Shown here piece by piece: positions 10,804-20,782 of a DNA stretch of 54,668 nucleotides. The translations under genes and the position numbers were made by a program. Source of the DNA: Geosiphon pyriformis (taxonomy: Eukaryota > Glomeromycota > Glomeromycetes > Archaeosporales > Geosiphonaceae); the NCBI GenBank assembly GCA_016748015.1, contig JAAOMT010000607.1, positions 391,550 to 446,217 on the forward strand, given 5' to 3'. The number at the start of each line of letters is the position of its first letter. Position 1 is the first letter of the stretch. The notes under the pieces were generated by a model. It ran no database searches. It saw only the letters and a list, made by a program, of their open reading frames with translations, and had not been told where the DNA came from.

Positions 10804-11213
10804 ACGGGATACTAAATCTGCAAATCACCTTGGCTTATTTCTTTAGATTTCTTTATTTTTCTTTATTTTTTGTGATTTTGTTATCATGCACTAACCAATT
10901 GATTAAAAGCGCTAATTACTGACATCAAGGATTGTCTGGTAAAAGACTCCTGCAAGAGAGTAGGCCATATACAATAGATATGGAATACTTACCAGAAGAT
11001 TGCTGGCCACCAAGCCGAGAAAAGAATTGACAGATTTGCAAGTCTGGGAAGCTACAAATAAAACCATTATTGAATCTCTGTCCATTATACAAAGGACTCC
11101 ATCAAAACCTTCAGATACAACTCATCCAGAACATCATCAATGAAAATAGCTTTTGAGCACCAAGTTATGGGTTTTTATTTAATCTAACCAAAGAAATATT
11201 CACCTGTAACATT

Positions 11214-11229
11214 TGGTGCTTCTTGTGAG
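11214..11229 (+). promoter_or_regulatory. E1 primer-binding site
   Basis: TGGTGCTTCTTGTGAG begins two bases after the LTR. TGG pairs with the tRNA 3' CCA and the following bases would pair with the acceptor and T stems. E2 has TGGTGCTCCCTGTGAG at the same place. The implied tRNA ends AGCACCA; I cannot name it safely (a Met, Thr or Ile type is possible). Confidence 0.65.
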
Positions 11230-11273
11230 ATATAATCCTACAGAGAACCAACACCAACGACACCAAACCAAAA

Positions 11274-13600
11274 GTGGCAGAATTAGAAAATATAGGAGCA
11301 AACTATTTAGGATTTGTGAAATCCTTGTTGCAACAATACAGCCAACAATTAGGATTGAACAGTAATCATTACCCAGCCGAATCAGCCTTCAACTTTTACA
11401 TTAACGACAAAATCACTGAATGCTTAGGAGGAACAGTTAACATTGAAGCAGTAAGAGAAAACTTTTATACAGAATTATTCTAACACACCAACTTACCAAG
11501 GAACTATAGTTTTGCACCAATAATCAGAGAAATCAACCAAACTATTGAAAAGTACACTCAACAACAATTTCCTATTACCTACACAGACAAAGGTAAAAGA
11601 AGAATACAAATACCAGCAACAACACCAAAAGGAATACAGTTATCTAGTTGGGTAGAATCACCAACCGCTCCATCATATTACTACACATTGGGAAGCACTA
11701 TCAACATCTTATCAGCAGACACGTTCACCTTAAATGCAACATCAACATTTAGAAGATTTCAGTTCCAAAGCAAACAATGGAAAAAAGACTTGCTAGGACC
11801 ATATGGAGCATATTTTGAAGGATTTAAATTATGATTACCAACTCCATCAGAAATTTGATTACCGCTGCCTCAACCAGACTTTGGAACTGCTACTCCATGG
11901 GAACTATCTGAAGAAGAAGAGGAAGAAGAAGAGGAAGAAGAATCGGAAGATCAAGAATTTACTTATCAAAATCCGATTACTGAAAACCCAGAAGTTAAAA
12001 CTCCAAATCTTTAAGCTCAGTAAAATCTAAATCTAGAAAATTCGGAAATCAAAACTCCGAATCATTAAAGGCAGAACAATCCAAACCCCGAATTAATTAA
12101 TCAGCAAAACTTACCTCCGGTAATTGTCATTGATCAACCACCAATTAATTCCATAGCCGAACCCATACAACAGCCACTTCAACTACCACCCCAACAACCA
12201 GTACAACAACAACTGCTTCAACAGCCACCACAACTACCTAACTTAGATCCAATAGCCTACGTACCAATTGCAAAACTTGACAACTTTACTGGCAAAGAGG
12301 ATGATGCTCAAGTATAGCTGAACAATATAGAAAAGGCCATCACAGCCAATGGATGGAATGATGCCCGAGCAATGCAAGCCATTCTCTACTTTCTCAAAGA
12401 TACCGCCAATTCATGGTATCAGAGCTTGGTTAATAAACCACAAGATTTCAATGCCTTCAAAGCGGAATTCCTAAGATACTTCAGCAACAATAACAGCATC
12501 AATTGCCTAGTCAATACATTCACTACCATGAAACAGGGAGAAACTGAAGCAGTCACCACTTATTTAGGATGCTTCCATCGAAACTTGTGCCAAATTCAAG
12601 CAATTGATGCCAACTATTTCACAGCACCACAGATACTCAATTAGTTTATCTGTGGCCTGCACAGCAGTATTTTACAACATGTACGTCCATTGCATCCTGG
12701 CATTCTTCAAGATGCAGTTACACGCACCAGAGATTTTGAATCTGCTGAGTCAGAGGCCAACCACGTCTAAGCCATTAACCTAGTAATAAACAGATTATCT
12801 GAATTGGATTCCAAATTGGAGAAGTTCAGTAAATCAATTAATAAGAAATTAAAAGAATACTTAGCTGACAATCACGGCATTTATCAGCCTCCACAATGAT
12901 GCAATAATCAAGAAAACTCTAATCATAGCCAAAATCAATCACATCTATCATCCTTGACAGCACCTAGTTTGACATGACAGCCAGAAACGTGTGTCTGTCA
13001 CAACTGTGGTAAACAAGACCATATTCAAGTTAATTGCCATACTTATAACAACCAACAATCGGGAAATCAATACAAAAACCCTGATCGCTGGTTTTAAACT
13101 CCAAATTGTTATCCAAATTACGATCAAGACCAATATTAAAATACTTACCTGCCAATAATGCAGCAACCAATCTACCAACTGCCAGTGTATCAAATCCCAG
13201 TTTATCAACTGCAGCCACCAGCAATTTATCAACAGCAGCCTCCAGTAATTTATTAGCCACAGCCCCAAATAATTTATCAGTCTTAACTATCAATCCAAAC
13301 ACCACTCCAAAACTCAGCTATGATAACATCAGGAAACCCAAGACCCAGAATTGCTCAAAATTGAAGATCGGCAATAGTTGTTCATCAATTGATTTCCAGT
13401 TCCTCTTACCAAAGCTCAGGATCCCGTTCTCAGAATTCGGGTACTGGCGCCACCCAACACCCAAATTCCCAAAACTATTTAAGTCTCCTAGTTACTCTAG
13501 AAGACGCCACATCCAGCAACTTAGAATCAGACCAACAGACAACACTTACCAACAACATCCCACCAGCAACAGTCACCAATGACAAATCATTAGCAGCCAT
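11274..13600 (+). pseudogene. E1 gag: capsid and CCHC nucleocapsid
   Basis: Structural protein of the virus-like particle. The frame opens at GTG 11274 (AAAGTGGCA); there is no in-frame ATG between the stop at 11226 and this point, and two other elements start the same way. Order: N-terminal helical part (AELENIGANYLGF), an acidic Glu-run linker at about 11905-11955, a Gln/Pro-rich linker (12100-12240), the retrotransposon gag capsid region (12260-12760; AKLDNFTGKEDDAQV, TANSWYQSL, FLRYFSNNNSIN), zinc knuckle CHNCGKQDHIQVNC at 12996-13037, and a YQ-P repeat tail at about 13157-13276. Internal stops include 11481, 12642, 12769 and 12897. Frame is continuous into the protease. Confidence 0.85.
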
Positions 13601-14375
13601 CTTCCCTTTTGAACTGGAGGAACCATCCTGATTACCGTTATTCAGTGGAGCCACCCTCGAGGAGAAACCCATTACAGCAATGTACACTAATGTGAAAGTA
13701 GATGGACATTCAATCAAACTCATCCTTGATAGTGGTTCAGCAGGCAGTATCATCACGCAACAACTTATGGACCAATTAGGTCACCGAGTTGATTGGGCTG
13801 CTAGTGCTTGTATAATTACTGCTGATGGAGTGACTAAAACTCCAATTGGTAAGATAGATGACTTCCCATTTGAAGTCAACAGCATCATCACTCCCATCAA
13901 AGTCTTGGTGATAGAAGCCACCCAATACCAAGCTCTAGTTGGTAATGTCTGACTGTCCAAAACCAATGCCATTCTGGACTGGACAATGCAAGAGCTCCAA
14001 CTAAGTATCAATGGTCAACACACACATGTGCCAGCCACGTGTGGTTACTTCAAGAGTTCTTCAAAAGAGGAACCATTGATAGAGCTAGAGGAAGAAAAAA
14101 AGTCTATTTGGGAAGCTTTTCAAGTTTTCTGGGCTGATGCTAATTACAATGAACTACCACTCATACTCTTATGGAATGACAAGGGAAAGAAAAAAGAAGA
14201 AAAACTTATCTGGAAACCAAACCTAGGAGCATGGGGTGAGGACAAACTAAGTGAATCAACTGCCAAGTAGACCTGGGAAAAAAAAAAAAGAGAAAGAAAA
14301 GGAAGACAACCAAGCACCAATTCAGCTTATATCCCATACTCTACGCCACCACAAACAGGATACTGTCAACCCAAA
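13601..14375 (+). pseudogene. E1 aspartic protease (retropepsin)
   Basis: Cleaves the polyprotein. Same frame as gag, with no separate start. Active-site motif LILDSGSAGSII has its catalytic Asp at 13728-13730 and is intact. Flap and C-terminal strands follow (IITADGVTKTPIG, then VLVIEATQYQALVGN). The usual NDWL after QALVGN reads NV followed by TGA at about 13950. Another stop is TGA at about 13629. After the protease comes a charged linker (ELEEEKKSIWEAFQV) rich in Lys and Glu. E2 keeps DSG, E3 has NSS and E4 DSR at the same site. Confidence 0.85.
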
Positions 14376-15259
14376 CTAGTATGCGTTAGTTGTGGTAAGA
14401 AATTGTCAACAATGGGCGCATGCTGTAGTAAGGACGAAGAATGGATAACAGCAACTGAATACTACTGTTGCCCATGCATCCTTGAATGCGATAGATGACC
14501 GCCAAAAATGGGAAAATGAGACAGTACTTTGTGTCTAACCTGTGGAGATACTATTTTGGATGAAGAAATGTGGAAAAACATTCCTGGAAGAGGGGGAGCA
14601 TGTGACGAAACATGCCAATACACGATCCTGATTAATGACTGGGTACAAAAGGGAACTCCAATCAATGACGCCTGGAAGGATACCCACATGACAAAGATGA
14701 GATCTGAAAAATAGCATATGCTATGTCTGAAGATGCTACAACAGAGGAGCTGAGAGAAATTAAGGACAACCCACTATCACTGCCAGAACCAGAATACATC
14801 CAAACATTTGATGTCTTTAGCAATGTTGAGGACAATCTGGAAGAATTTCATGAACACTACCAGTGACTAGCACTCACAAGAGAAGAACAAGAAGAATGTT
14901 TAGCACAGCTAAACACTCAATTATGTGACCATTGTTTGATTCCATGTGACTTCCAATATTGTAATGAGTGTGACCTTATCTACAATCCACCACCATACAT
15001 GATCTACACGATCTTCGAAGAAGAAAAACCAATCAGCAGCTGCGCATCAGAATTAGAATCACCACTTGATTCTAATTCAAATCTCAACAATGATGATAAT
15101 GAGAATAATGGTTCCAGTTCTGTTCAAAATGGCAATGACAATGATAACAATATCAACTCAGATTCAAACTCTGACTCAAACTATGAACAATATATTGCAC
15201 TTTCTGATCTTACCAAGGAACAAGAACTGAAATAATTCAGCAATAATAATGAAGGTATT
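14376..15259 (+). pseudogene. E1 cysteine-rich region between protease and dUTPase, plus Asn/Asp-rich linker
   Basis: I do not recognise a named family. Cysteine pairs come in a set order: VCVSCGKKLS, ACC, YYCCPC..EC, CLTCGD, CDETCQY (to about 14625), then after an acidic helix LCDHCLIPCDFQYCNECD (about 14925-14975). This suggests two zinc-binding modules. The order is kept in E2, E3 and the divergent E4. A one-base lesion near 14676-14684 shifts the frame between the modules; TGA stops lie at about 14497 and 14515. A Ser/Asn/Asp-rich stretch (about 15050-15185) leads to the conserved NYEQYIALSDL just before the dUTPase. It could bind RNA or protein; the function is unknown. Confidence 0.7.
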
Positions 15260-16060
15260 ATGCCAAAACGTGTGCACAATACTGATGCAGAATTTGATCT
15301 GAGATATCCAGGAAAAGATGCCATCAAATTGGAACCACATTTATGCACCTGCATTGATCTAAAAGTAGCTTTAGAAATTCCAGCAACAACAATGATTCAA
15401 CTAGCATCTAGGAGTAGTTTAGCAAAAAGAGGGATAAACATCAGAGAAGGAATAATTGATGCAGGATATATAGGAAATATCATTGCTATGCTACAAAATG
15501 ACTCAAAAAAGACCTATATAATAGAGCCCAACAAAAAGATAGCACAGGTAATATTCCTGCCTCTGGTTAAAGTAGCTCAGTTAGTATCAGTGGGAAAGAG
15601 GAAGGAATTAAGAATAACAGTGAGAGGAATACAGGGATTTGGATCAACAGGTAGAATAGATATACCAGTTAATATGGCAGAGGAAAAAATTGTTGGCCAA
15701 GGAGAAATTATCTTAACTGGTCAAGCTATTTCCATTTCACCATATAACCAGTACATACTAGCAATAAAAAGGAAGGAAAAAGACCAAGCACAAATTTTTG
15801 AAGCAGAAGTCAGTCTTTGTGAATTAGGAGAAGTGGGACTCATCAATCTCCACATACCAGCCAAAAATCACAGCCACATCAAAATTTTCATCTACAACAA
15901 CACAGGAAATGTCATAGTAATACCAGCCAGAACTATCATTGAATACTTAAGTACTGAAATAAAAAATCAACTACCAAGTACTATTCCAGACTTTCCACAA
16001 CTTTGTGAATATGTCGATATTATATCACAAACAATATACGGACGAAGTGAATGTTATTTG
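15260..16060 (+). pseudogene. E1 dUTPase domain and following beta-rich spacer
   Basis: Would hydrolyse dUTP to dUMP and limit uracil entry into element cDNA. Open piece 15260-16279 (340 residues). All five trimeric dUTPase motifs are visible: DAEFDLRYPGKDA (res 9-21), SRSSLAKRG (50-58), GIIDAGYIGNI (64-74, catalytic Asp 67), KIAQVIFLP (93-101), RGIQGFGSTGR (122-132, P-loop-like arm). ATG 15260 starts this piece, but in the ancestor the frame comes from upstream. After residue 135 is a beta-rich spacer (GLINLHIPAKN, then NNTGNVIVIPARTIIEYL) of the kind that precedes RT in gypsy polyproteins. This domain looks undamaged, unlike its neighbours. Confidence 0.9.
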
Positions 16061-16975
16061 CTCCAACCAGAACAATTAGAACAAATGAACATAAGAAACT
16101 TAGATCCACTCCAACGTATGCAACTCAAGATGTTGCTCAATCAGTTCAATAACATCTTTGTCAGTAAAAATAAGTTTGGCCGAACTGATATCATTCAGCA
16201 TCAGATCAAGACTGGAGATGCAATGCCAATTAAACAAAGAGCATACAGAGTGCTACCAGCCAGCCACGAGATTATTTGTTAAAAGATAACCCAAATGCTT
16301 GACAATGGGCTAATTCCATCAATGAGCCCATAGTCATTACCAGTGGTACTCGTCCATAAGAAAAATGGAAAGATTTGATTTTGTGTGGACTACAAAAAAC
16401 TCAATGGTGTAATTCGTGGAGACAGCTATCCAACTCCACGAATACAGGAATTATTTGATGCTTTTGGTGGGAACAAATGGTTCTCAACATTAGATTTGAA
16501 CAGTGGTTACTGGCAAGTAGCCATGAATCCGGCCGACAAAGAAAAGACAGCATTCACTACTAGAGAAGAGAATTTCAAATTTGAAGTAATGCTATTTGGC
16601 TTAACCAATGTCCCAGCGACTTTTCAATGGCTAATGGAAATTGTTTATACTGGCTTATTGTAGAAATCAGTAGTTGTATACTTGGATGACACCAATGTAT
16701 TTTCAAAGATGTTTGATGATCATCTTCATCATTTTCAACAAGTGTTCGAAAGACTAAGAAAAACAGGGCTAAAGTTAAATGCAACAAAGTGCTTCTTTGG
16801 CAAGACAGAACTAAAATTCTTGGGACACATAGTTAGCAAAGACAGCATTAAAATGAATTCGGAGAAAATAGAGATAATAAAGAACTTTTCAGTGCTGATC
16901 AATATGACAGAACTGAAATCATTCTTGAGATTCGCCAGCTACTATTGATGTTTTATCAAGAACTTTTCCAAGATA
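16061..16975 (+). pseudogene. E1 reverse transcriptase
   Basis: Ty3/gypsy-type RT in the dUTPase frame. Motifs: FCVDYKKLNGV (about 16380), FSTLDLNSGYWQVAM (motif A Asp intact), TAFTTREENFKFEVMLFGLTNVPATFQ, then YLDD at 16679-16690 (intact), LKLNATKCFFG and LKFLGHIVS. Stops at 16280 (TAA), 16330 region (TAG), 16376 (TGA), 16661 (TAG) and 16946 (TGA). Several sit where related copies have Trp, Gln or Arg. Catalytic Asp residues survive although the frame is broken. Confidence 0.9.
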
Positions 16976-17460
16976 GTGCAGCCACTCAACCAACTGCAAA
17001 ACAAAAATACAAAATATGAATGGACAGAAAATCAACAAGAAGCTTTTGATGTTCTAAAAAGAAAGCTCATCCAAGCTCCAGTACTGATCTATCCAAATTA
17101 CAGCAAACCATTCATCATCACAACAAATGCATCTGGCCAAGCATTAGGAGCAGTACTATCACAGAAAGAACCAGATGGCAGAGAACATCCAGTAGCATAT
17201 GCCAGCAGAGGTTTAACACCAGCCAAAAAGAACTATGGAACACTGGAACAAGAACACTTAGCAATATACTGGGCAGTCATGAAATAGAAAGAATACTTGA
17301 GCCAGAAGTTTGAAGTGTACACAGATCACAAAGGATTAATATCACTTCAAAAACAAGAATTTGAAGATGAAAGACAGTCAAGATAGAAAATGGCACTTGC
17401 ACCATATAATTATACTATACATTATAAAAAATGAAAAGACAATAGAAATGTGGATGGTTT
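16976..17460 (+). pseudogene. E1 RNase H
   Basis: Follows the RT connection (TEWNQQEAFDVL-like: WTENQQEAFDVLKRKL). Core reads FIITTNASGQALGAVLSQ, where E3 has TDASG, so the first catalytic Asp is Asn here. EHLAIYWAVMK keeps the Glu and VYTDHKGLISL keeps the second Asp. TAG at 17285 interrupts the frame. The tail towards 17460 (MALAPYNYTIHY-like) is eroded. Confidence 0.85.
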
Positions 17461-18958
17461 ATTGTGAATGAGACAAATCTAAGGACATTTCAATCCAAAA
17501 ATATAACAAAACCAAAACAATACCAACAGAAAAATACAACAAAAAATAAAATAAAAAATGAACATACAAAAATATCAACAATTGCAAAATTATATAAACA
17601 CTCAACAGTTCAAGAAGAATTTATCTCAAACGGAATGAAAGAGTATCAAACAACAATCAAAATATTTTATCACTCACCAAAATATACTTTATCGGAAAAA
17701 TAGAAGAGATCCAGATCAACCAACCAGAGTAATTACAGAGCCAAAAAAAGAGACAATATTATTCAACATGTACTCAAATTCAACAGCAGGACATTTTCAC
17801 AAAGAAGCAACCATGGAAAGAACCAGAAAGAGATACTATTAACCATCAATGTATCCAGACATCATTCAATATGTTCAAAATTGTGATGCTTGTCAGCAAA
17901 GAGGAGGAACAAGACCCAGTGAACCATTAAGACCAATCAAAGTGGGACAACCATTCGACCATGTTGGAATTGATTTAGTTGGACCATTAACAATCACCAG
18001 CAGAGGAAACAGATACATAGCAGTAGCTATGGACTATTTCACTAAATGGCCAGAGGTGAAAGCAATTCAAAGAGCAGATGCAGAATCCGTTGCCAAATTT
18101 GTTCATCAGGTTTTAATTTGTTGACATGGATGTCCAAAAGAATTATTATCAGACCAAGGAACTTATTTTGTAAACAGAACATTAACAGAATTAAGCCAAA
18201 GATTTGGAATCAAGAAACCATTATCATCATCATACCATCCACAAACCAATAGATTAGTAGAAAGATTTAACAAAACATTGTGTGAAGCAATAGCTAAGCT
18301 CAGCCAAGAAAACCAGAACAATTGGGATTTGTTTATACCATCAGTACTATTTGCTTATCAAACAATGAAACAAGATACTACACAAGCAACACTATTTGAA
18401 TTAGTGTATGGGAGAACAGCAATATTACCAGTAGAGAGAGAAATTAATACATATCCAGTTGAACCAATAACAGAAGAAAATTTTCAAGAGACATTGTTGA
18501 GAAGAACATATGACTTAATGGAAACATTAGAAAACAAATGAAGAAAAGCAGCTAATAATATTCAAAAGTCACAAGAAAAACAGAAAGAAAGACACGATAG
18601 TCAATTACCAGACAAACCAGTTGAATTCAAAATTAGAGACAAAGTATTACTACATTGTACCAAAGCGGAAAAACAATGGAGTGAAAAATTTGACCCCAAA
18701 TGGGATGGACCATTTCACATAGAAGAAATTCTAGGAAATGGAGCTTACAAATTAAGATTGGATAAAATTTTAACCAAAGCAGCACATAGAGATCGACTGA
18801 AACCATATCACAACATTACACTACTATCTACCAGTAATATTCTACAATTAGGAGTACAGAAAATACTAGTCCAACCAGATAAGATTCCATGAGATCTGGA
18901 ACCAATCATTATTATTGACAACAACACATTAAATTGATCCATTAAAAGAATATATAAA
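17461..18958 (+). pseudogene. E1 integrase with HHCC, D,D(35)E core and GPF module
   Basis: Inserts element cDNA. 17461-17703 is an eroded Lys/Gln/Asn-rich linker in another frame. The zinc domain has AGHFH and NCDACQ, but its first His is Tyr (TAC 17771-17773; E3 has His). The core keeps all three catalytic residues: Asp 17972-17974 (GIDLVGP), Asp 18152-18154 (SDQG), Glu 18260-18262 (LVERFN), with 35 residues between the last two. After NNWDLFIPSVLFAYQT comes ELVYGRTAILP and a GPF module (KWDGPFHIEEILGNGAYKL, about 18700-18760). Stops at 17701, 17840, 18121, 18539 and 18890 break it. Confidence 0.88.
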
Positions 18959-19619
18959 GACATGGTAGATGCGACAGGAAATATCAGAAAAATGAAAATT
19001 ACAGACAACATTTACTTGCTAGCACAACAATTCTTTCAATTAATCCAACACCAGAAAATGGAGATTACAATCAATCAACAAACTATTCAATATCAAGATA
19101 CTAGAAAGACATTGCAACTTAAAACACAGAAGAAAACTGAAAATACTGTGGACAAAATCATTGTGAAAGTAAAATTAGCAATAAAAAAGTTGACAAAAGA
19201 GTCACTATATCAAGAGTTGATTAAAAAAACTTGGAATTGGTGGATACAACAATTTCCACGAAACTATTGTTATTTTTACTTGGGACAACATGTAAATATC
19301 CAGAATCTATATACGGATAAAACAAAGCAATTATTCGACAAAAAAATACTACAACAATTAGAACATTTTGTGGGAAAGAACAACTTATCTACACAGGCCC
19401 AAGCCATATACCGAATACACACAGCATTTCAGGATAGACCAGAAATATTGCTCAACAAAGCAATAGATATGGTTACCAGTAATCAATTGAGAAAAATCAT
19501 CAATGTTTAATTTAAAGAATTACAGACCCAAATAACACAAGTAATTCTCGAAAACAAAATCCAGGAAATACTTAAGAGGGGGAATTAAATGAGTTGGATT
19601 TCGATGGAGCTCAATATTA
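18959..19619 (+). pseudogene. E1 C-terminal domain after integrase, unrecognised
   Basis: About 220 residues following the GPF module, continuing the integrase frame; the piece 18962-19507 is still open. It is Lys/Gln/Ile-rich and looks helical (LAQQFFQLIQHQK, KVKLAIKKLTKESLYQEL, WNWWIQQFPRNY, QLEHFVGKNNLSTQAQAIYRIHTAF). There is no chromodomain signature. The TAA at 19508 replaces a codon still open in E3; the real end appears to be the TAA overlapping the purine tract (ELDFDxAQY, then stop) as in E2 and E3. Function unknown; a place for chromatin targeting or packaging would fit its position. Confidence 0.6.
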
Positions 19620-19634
19620 AAAAGGAGGAAATAA
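19619..19634 (+). promoter_or_regulatory. E1 polypurine tract
   Basis: AAAAAGGAGGAAATAA directly precedes the 3' LTR. E2 and E3 carry AAAAGAAGGGAATAA and AAAAGGAGGGAATAA in the same place. It would prime plus-strand DNA and overlaps the end of the polyprotein frame. Confidence 0.75.
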
Positions 19635-20433
19635 TATTACTCATAGAAATATAGGAAATATATTAGCATAATTATTAGCCAATCAGAAGTAGGCATAGTA
19701 AAGGTGGAATTCCAGAATTCCTCTCAGAAATTGCAGGATTCCAGGAATTTCAGGATTCTCCGATGAGAAATTGCAGGATTTCAGGAATTCCAGGATTTCT
19801 GTTGTGAAAAATCAAGGAATTGAAGAATTTCAATTATGTATATATAGCAGTAGTGTTAAAAACAGAAAAGACAGAATTGATACCACAGAATTCTTAGTCT
19901 AGAAACAAAATCATCAAATAAATAATTATTTCATATCTTAATTTGCTCTCCACTATCAACTCTTCATGTTGATAATAATTGATACATAACCACACTGGAA
20001 CAATAGCTCTTGATCACAGCTATTGACAGGATACTAAATCTGCAAATCACCTTGGCTTATTTCTTTAGGTTTCTTTATTTTTCTTTATTTTCTGTGATTT
20101 TGTTATTGTGCACTAACCAATTGATTAAAAGCACTGATTACTGACATCAAGGATTGTCTGGTAAAAAACCTCTGTGAGAGGGTAGGCCACGTACAGTAGA
20201 TACAGAATACTTACCAGAGGATTGCCAGCCACCAAGCCAAGAAAAAAATTGACAGACTTGTGAGTCTGGAAAGCTACGGATAAAACCATTATTGAATCTC
20301 TGTTCATTATACAAAGGACTCCATCAAAACTTTCAGATACAACCCTTTCAGAACATCATCAATGGAAATAGCTTTTAAGCACCAAGTTATGGGTTTTTAT
20401 TTAATCCAACCAAAAAAATATTTACCTGTAACA
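19635..20433 (+). repeat. E1 3' LTR
   Basis: Starts TATTAC (G-to-A change from TGTTAC) and ends GTAACA, followed by CTGG, the target duplication. It aligns along its length with the 5' LTR; in the 300 bases I compared by eye nearly all differences are C/T or G/A, and it has fewer U3 repeat units, hence 22 bp shorter. Confidence 0.95.
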
Positions 20434-20650
20434 CTGGTTAGATTAATCTTTTATAGTGTTATATTATTTGATATAGTTCAAAGGATGTTGGTTTTAGATA
20501 AGTTTATTTCTATTATAGCAATATAATATAGTCTAAACTGGTTTAAATAATTAATTACATATAGAAAATGCATAATTTACACTTGGTTTAGAATACTTAA
20601 TTTGTTTTAAAATATTAGGTAGTAGTTGGATTATACTTATTAAACTTAAA
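20434..20650 (+). pseudogene. Family X relic, 3' part with LINE-like 3' UTR
   Basis: Continues the reading frame left at 10386 once E1 and one CTGG are removed: the frame reads KTAK, stop, LVRLIFYSVILF, DIVQRMLVLDKF across the junction. The coding part ends at TAA near 20524. From about 20530 to 20640 the sequence resembles the 3' UTR of LINE-A (shared TAGAAAxTGCATxATTT-like core and GGATTxTACTTATT-like end). LINE-B begins directly after, in opposite orientation. Confidence 0.6.
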
Positions 20651-20782
20651 TTTTTTTTTTTATGATTTAACAAGTGAAATCCAAACACTACCTAGTACAA
20701 TACATCATATAAATAATCTAAACTAAGTGTAAATTATGTATTTTATACATGTAACCAGCTACTTAGGCCAATTAGAACAACA

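Larger units (their letters stand above)
10391..11211 (+). repeat. E1 5' LTR
   Basis: Begins TGTTAT and ends GTAACA; the other LTRs show the original start was TGTTAC, so the ends form a 6-bp inverted repeat. It holds U3 with GGAATTCC-type repeats, a TATA box at 10617-10624, two hairpins at 10730-10754 and 10779-10803, and a pyrimidine-rich stretch near 10840-10880. An AATAAA-like signal lies at about 10695. The 3' partner is 19635-20433. Confidence 0.95.
10391..20433 (+). mobile_element. E1, Ty3/gypsy-type LTR retrotransposon with dUTPase
   Basis: Two LTRs (821 and 799 bp) with ends TGTTA.../...GTAACA, a PBS two bases inside the 5' LTR, a purine tract before the 3' LTR, and the 4-bp target duplication CTGG at 10387-10390 and 20434-20437. 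The internal region encodes Gag, protease, a Cys-rich region, dUTPase, RT, RNase H, integrase and a C-terminal domain. Gag to protease share one frame; the rest is one base off because of a lesion near 14676-14684. Domain order PR-RT-RH-INT is that of Ty3/gypsy. Many stops (TAA, TAG, TGA) plus loss of one RNase H Asp and one integrase His show it is dead. LTR differences seen by eye are mostly transitions. Confidence 0.93.
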
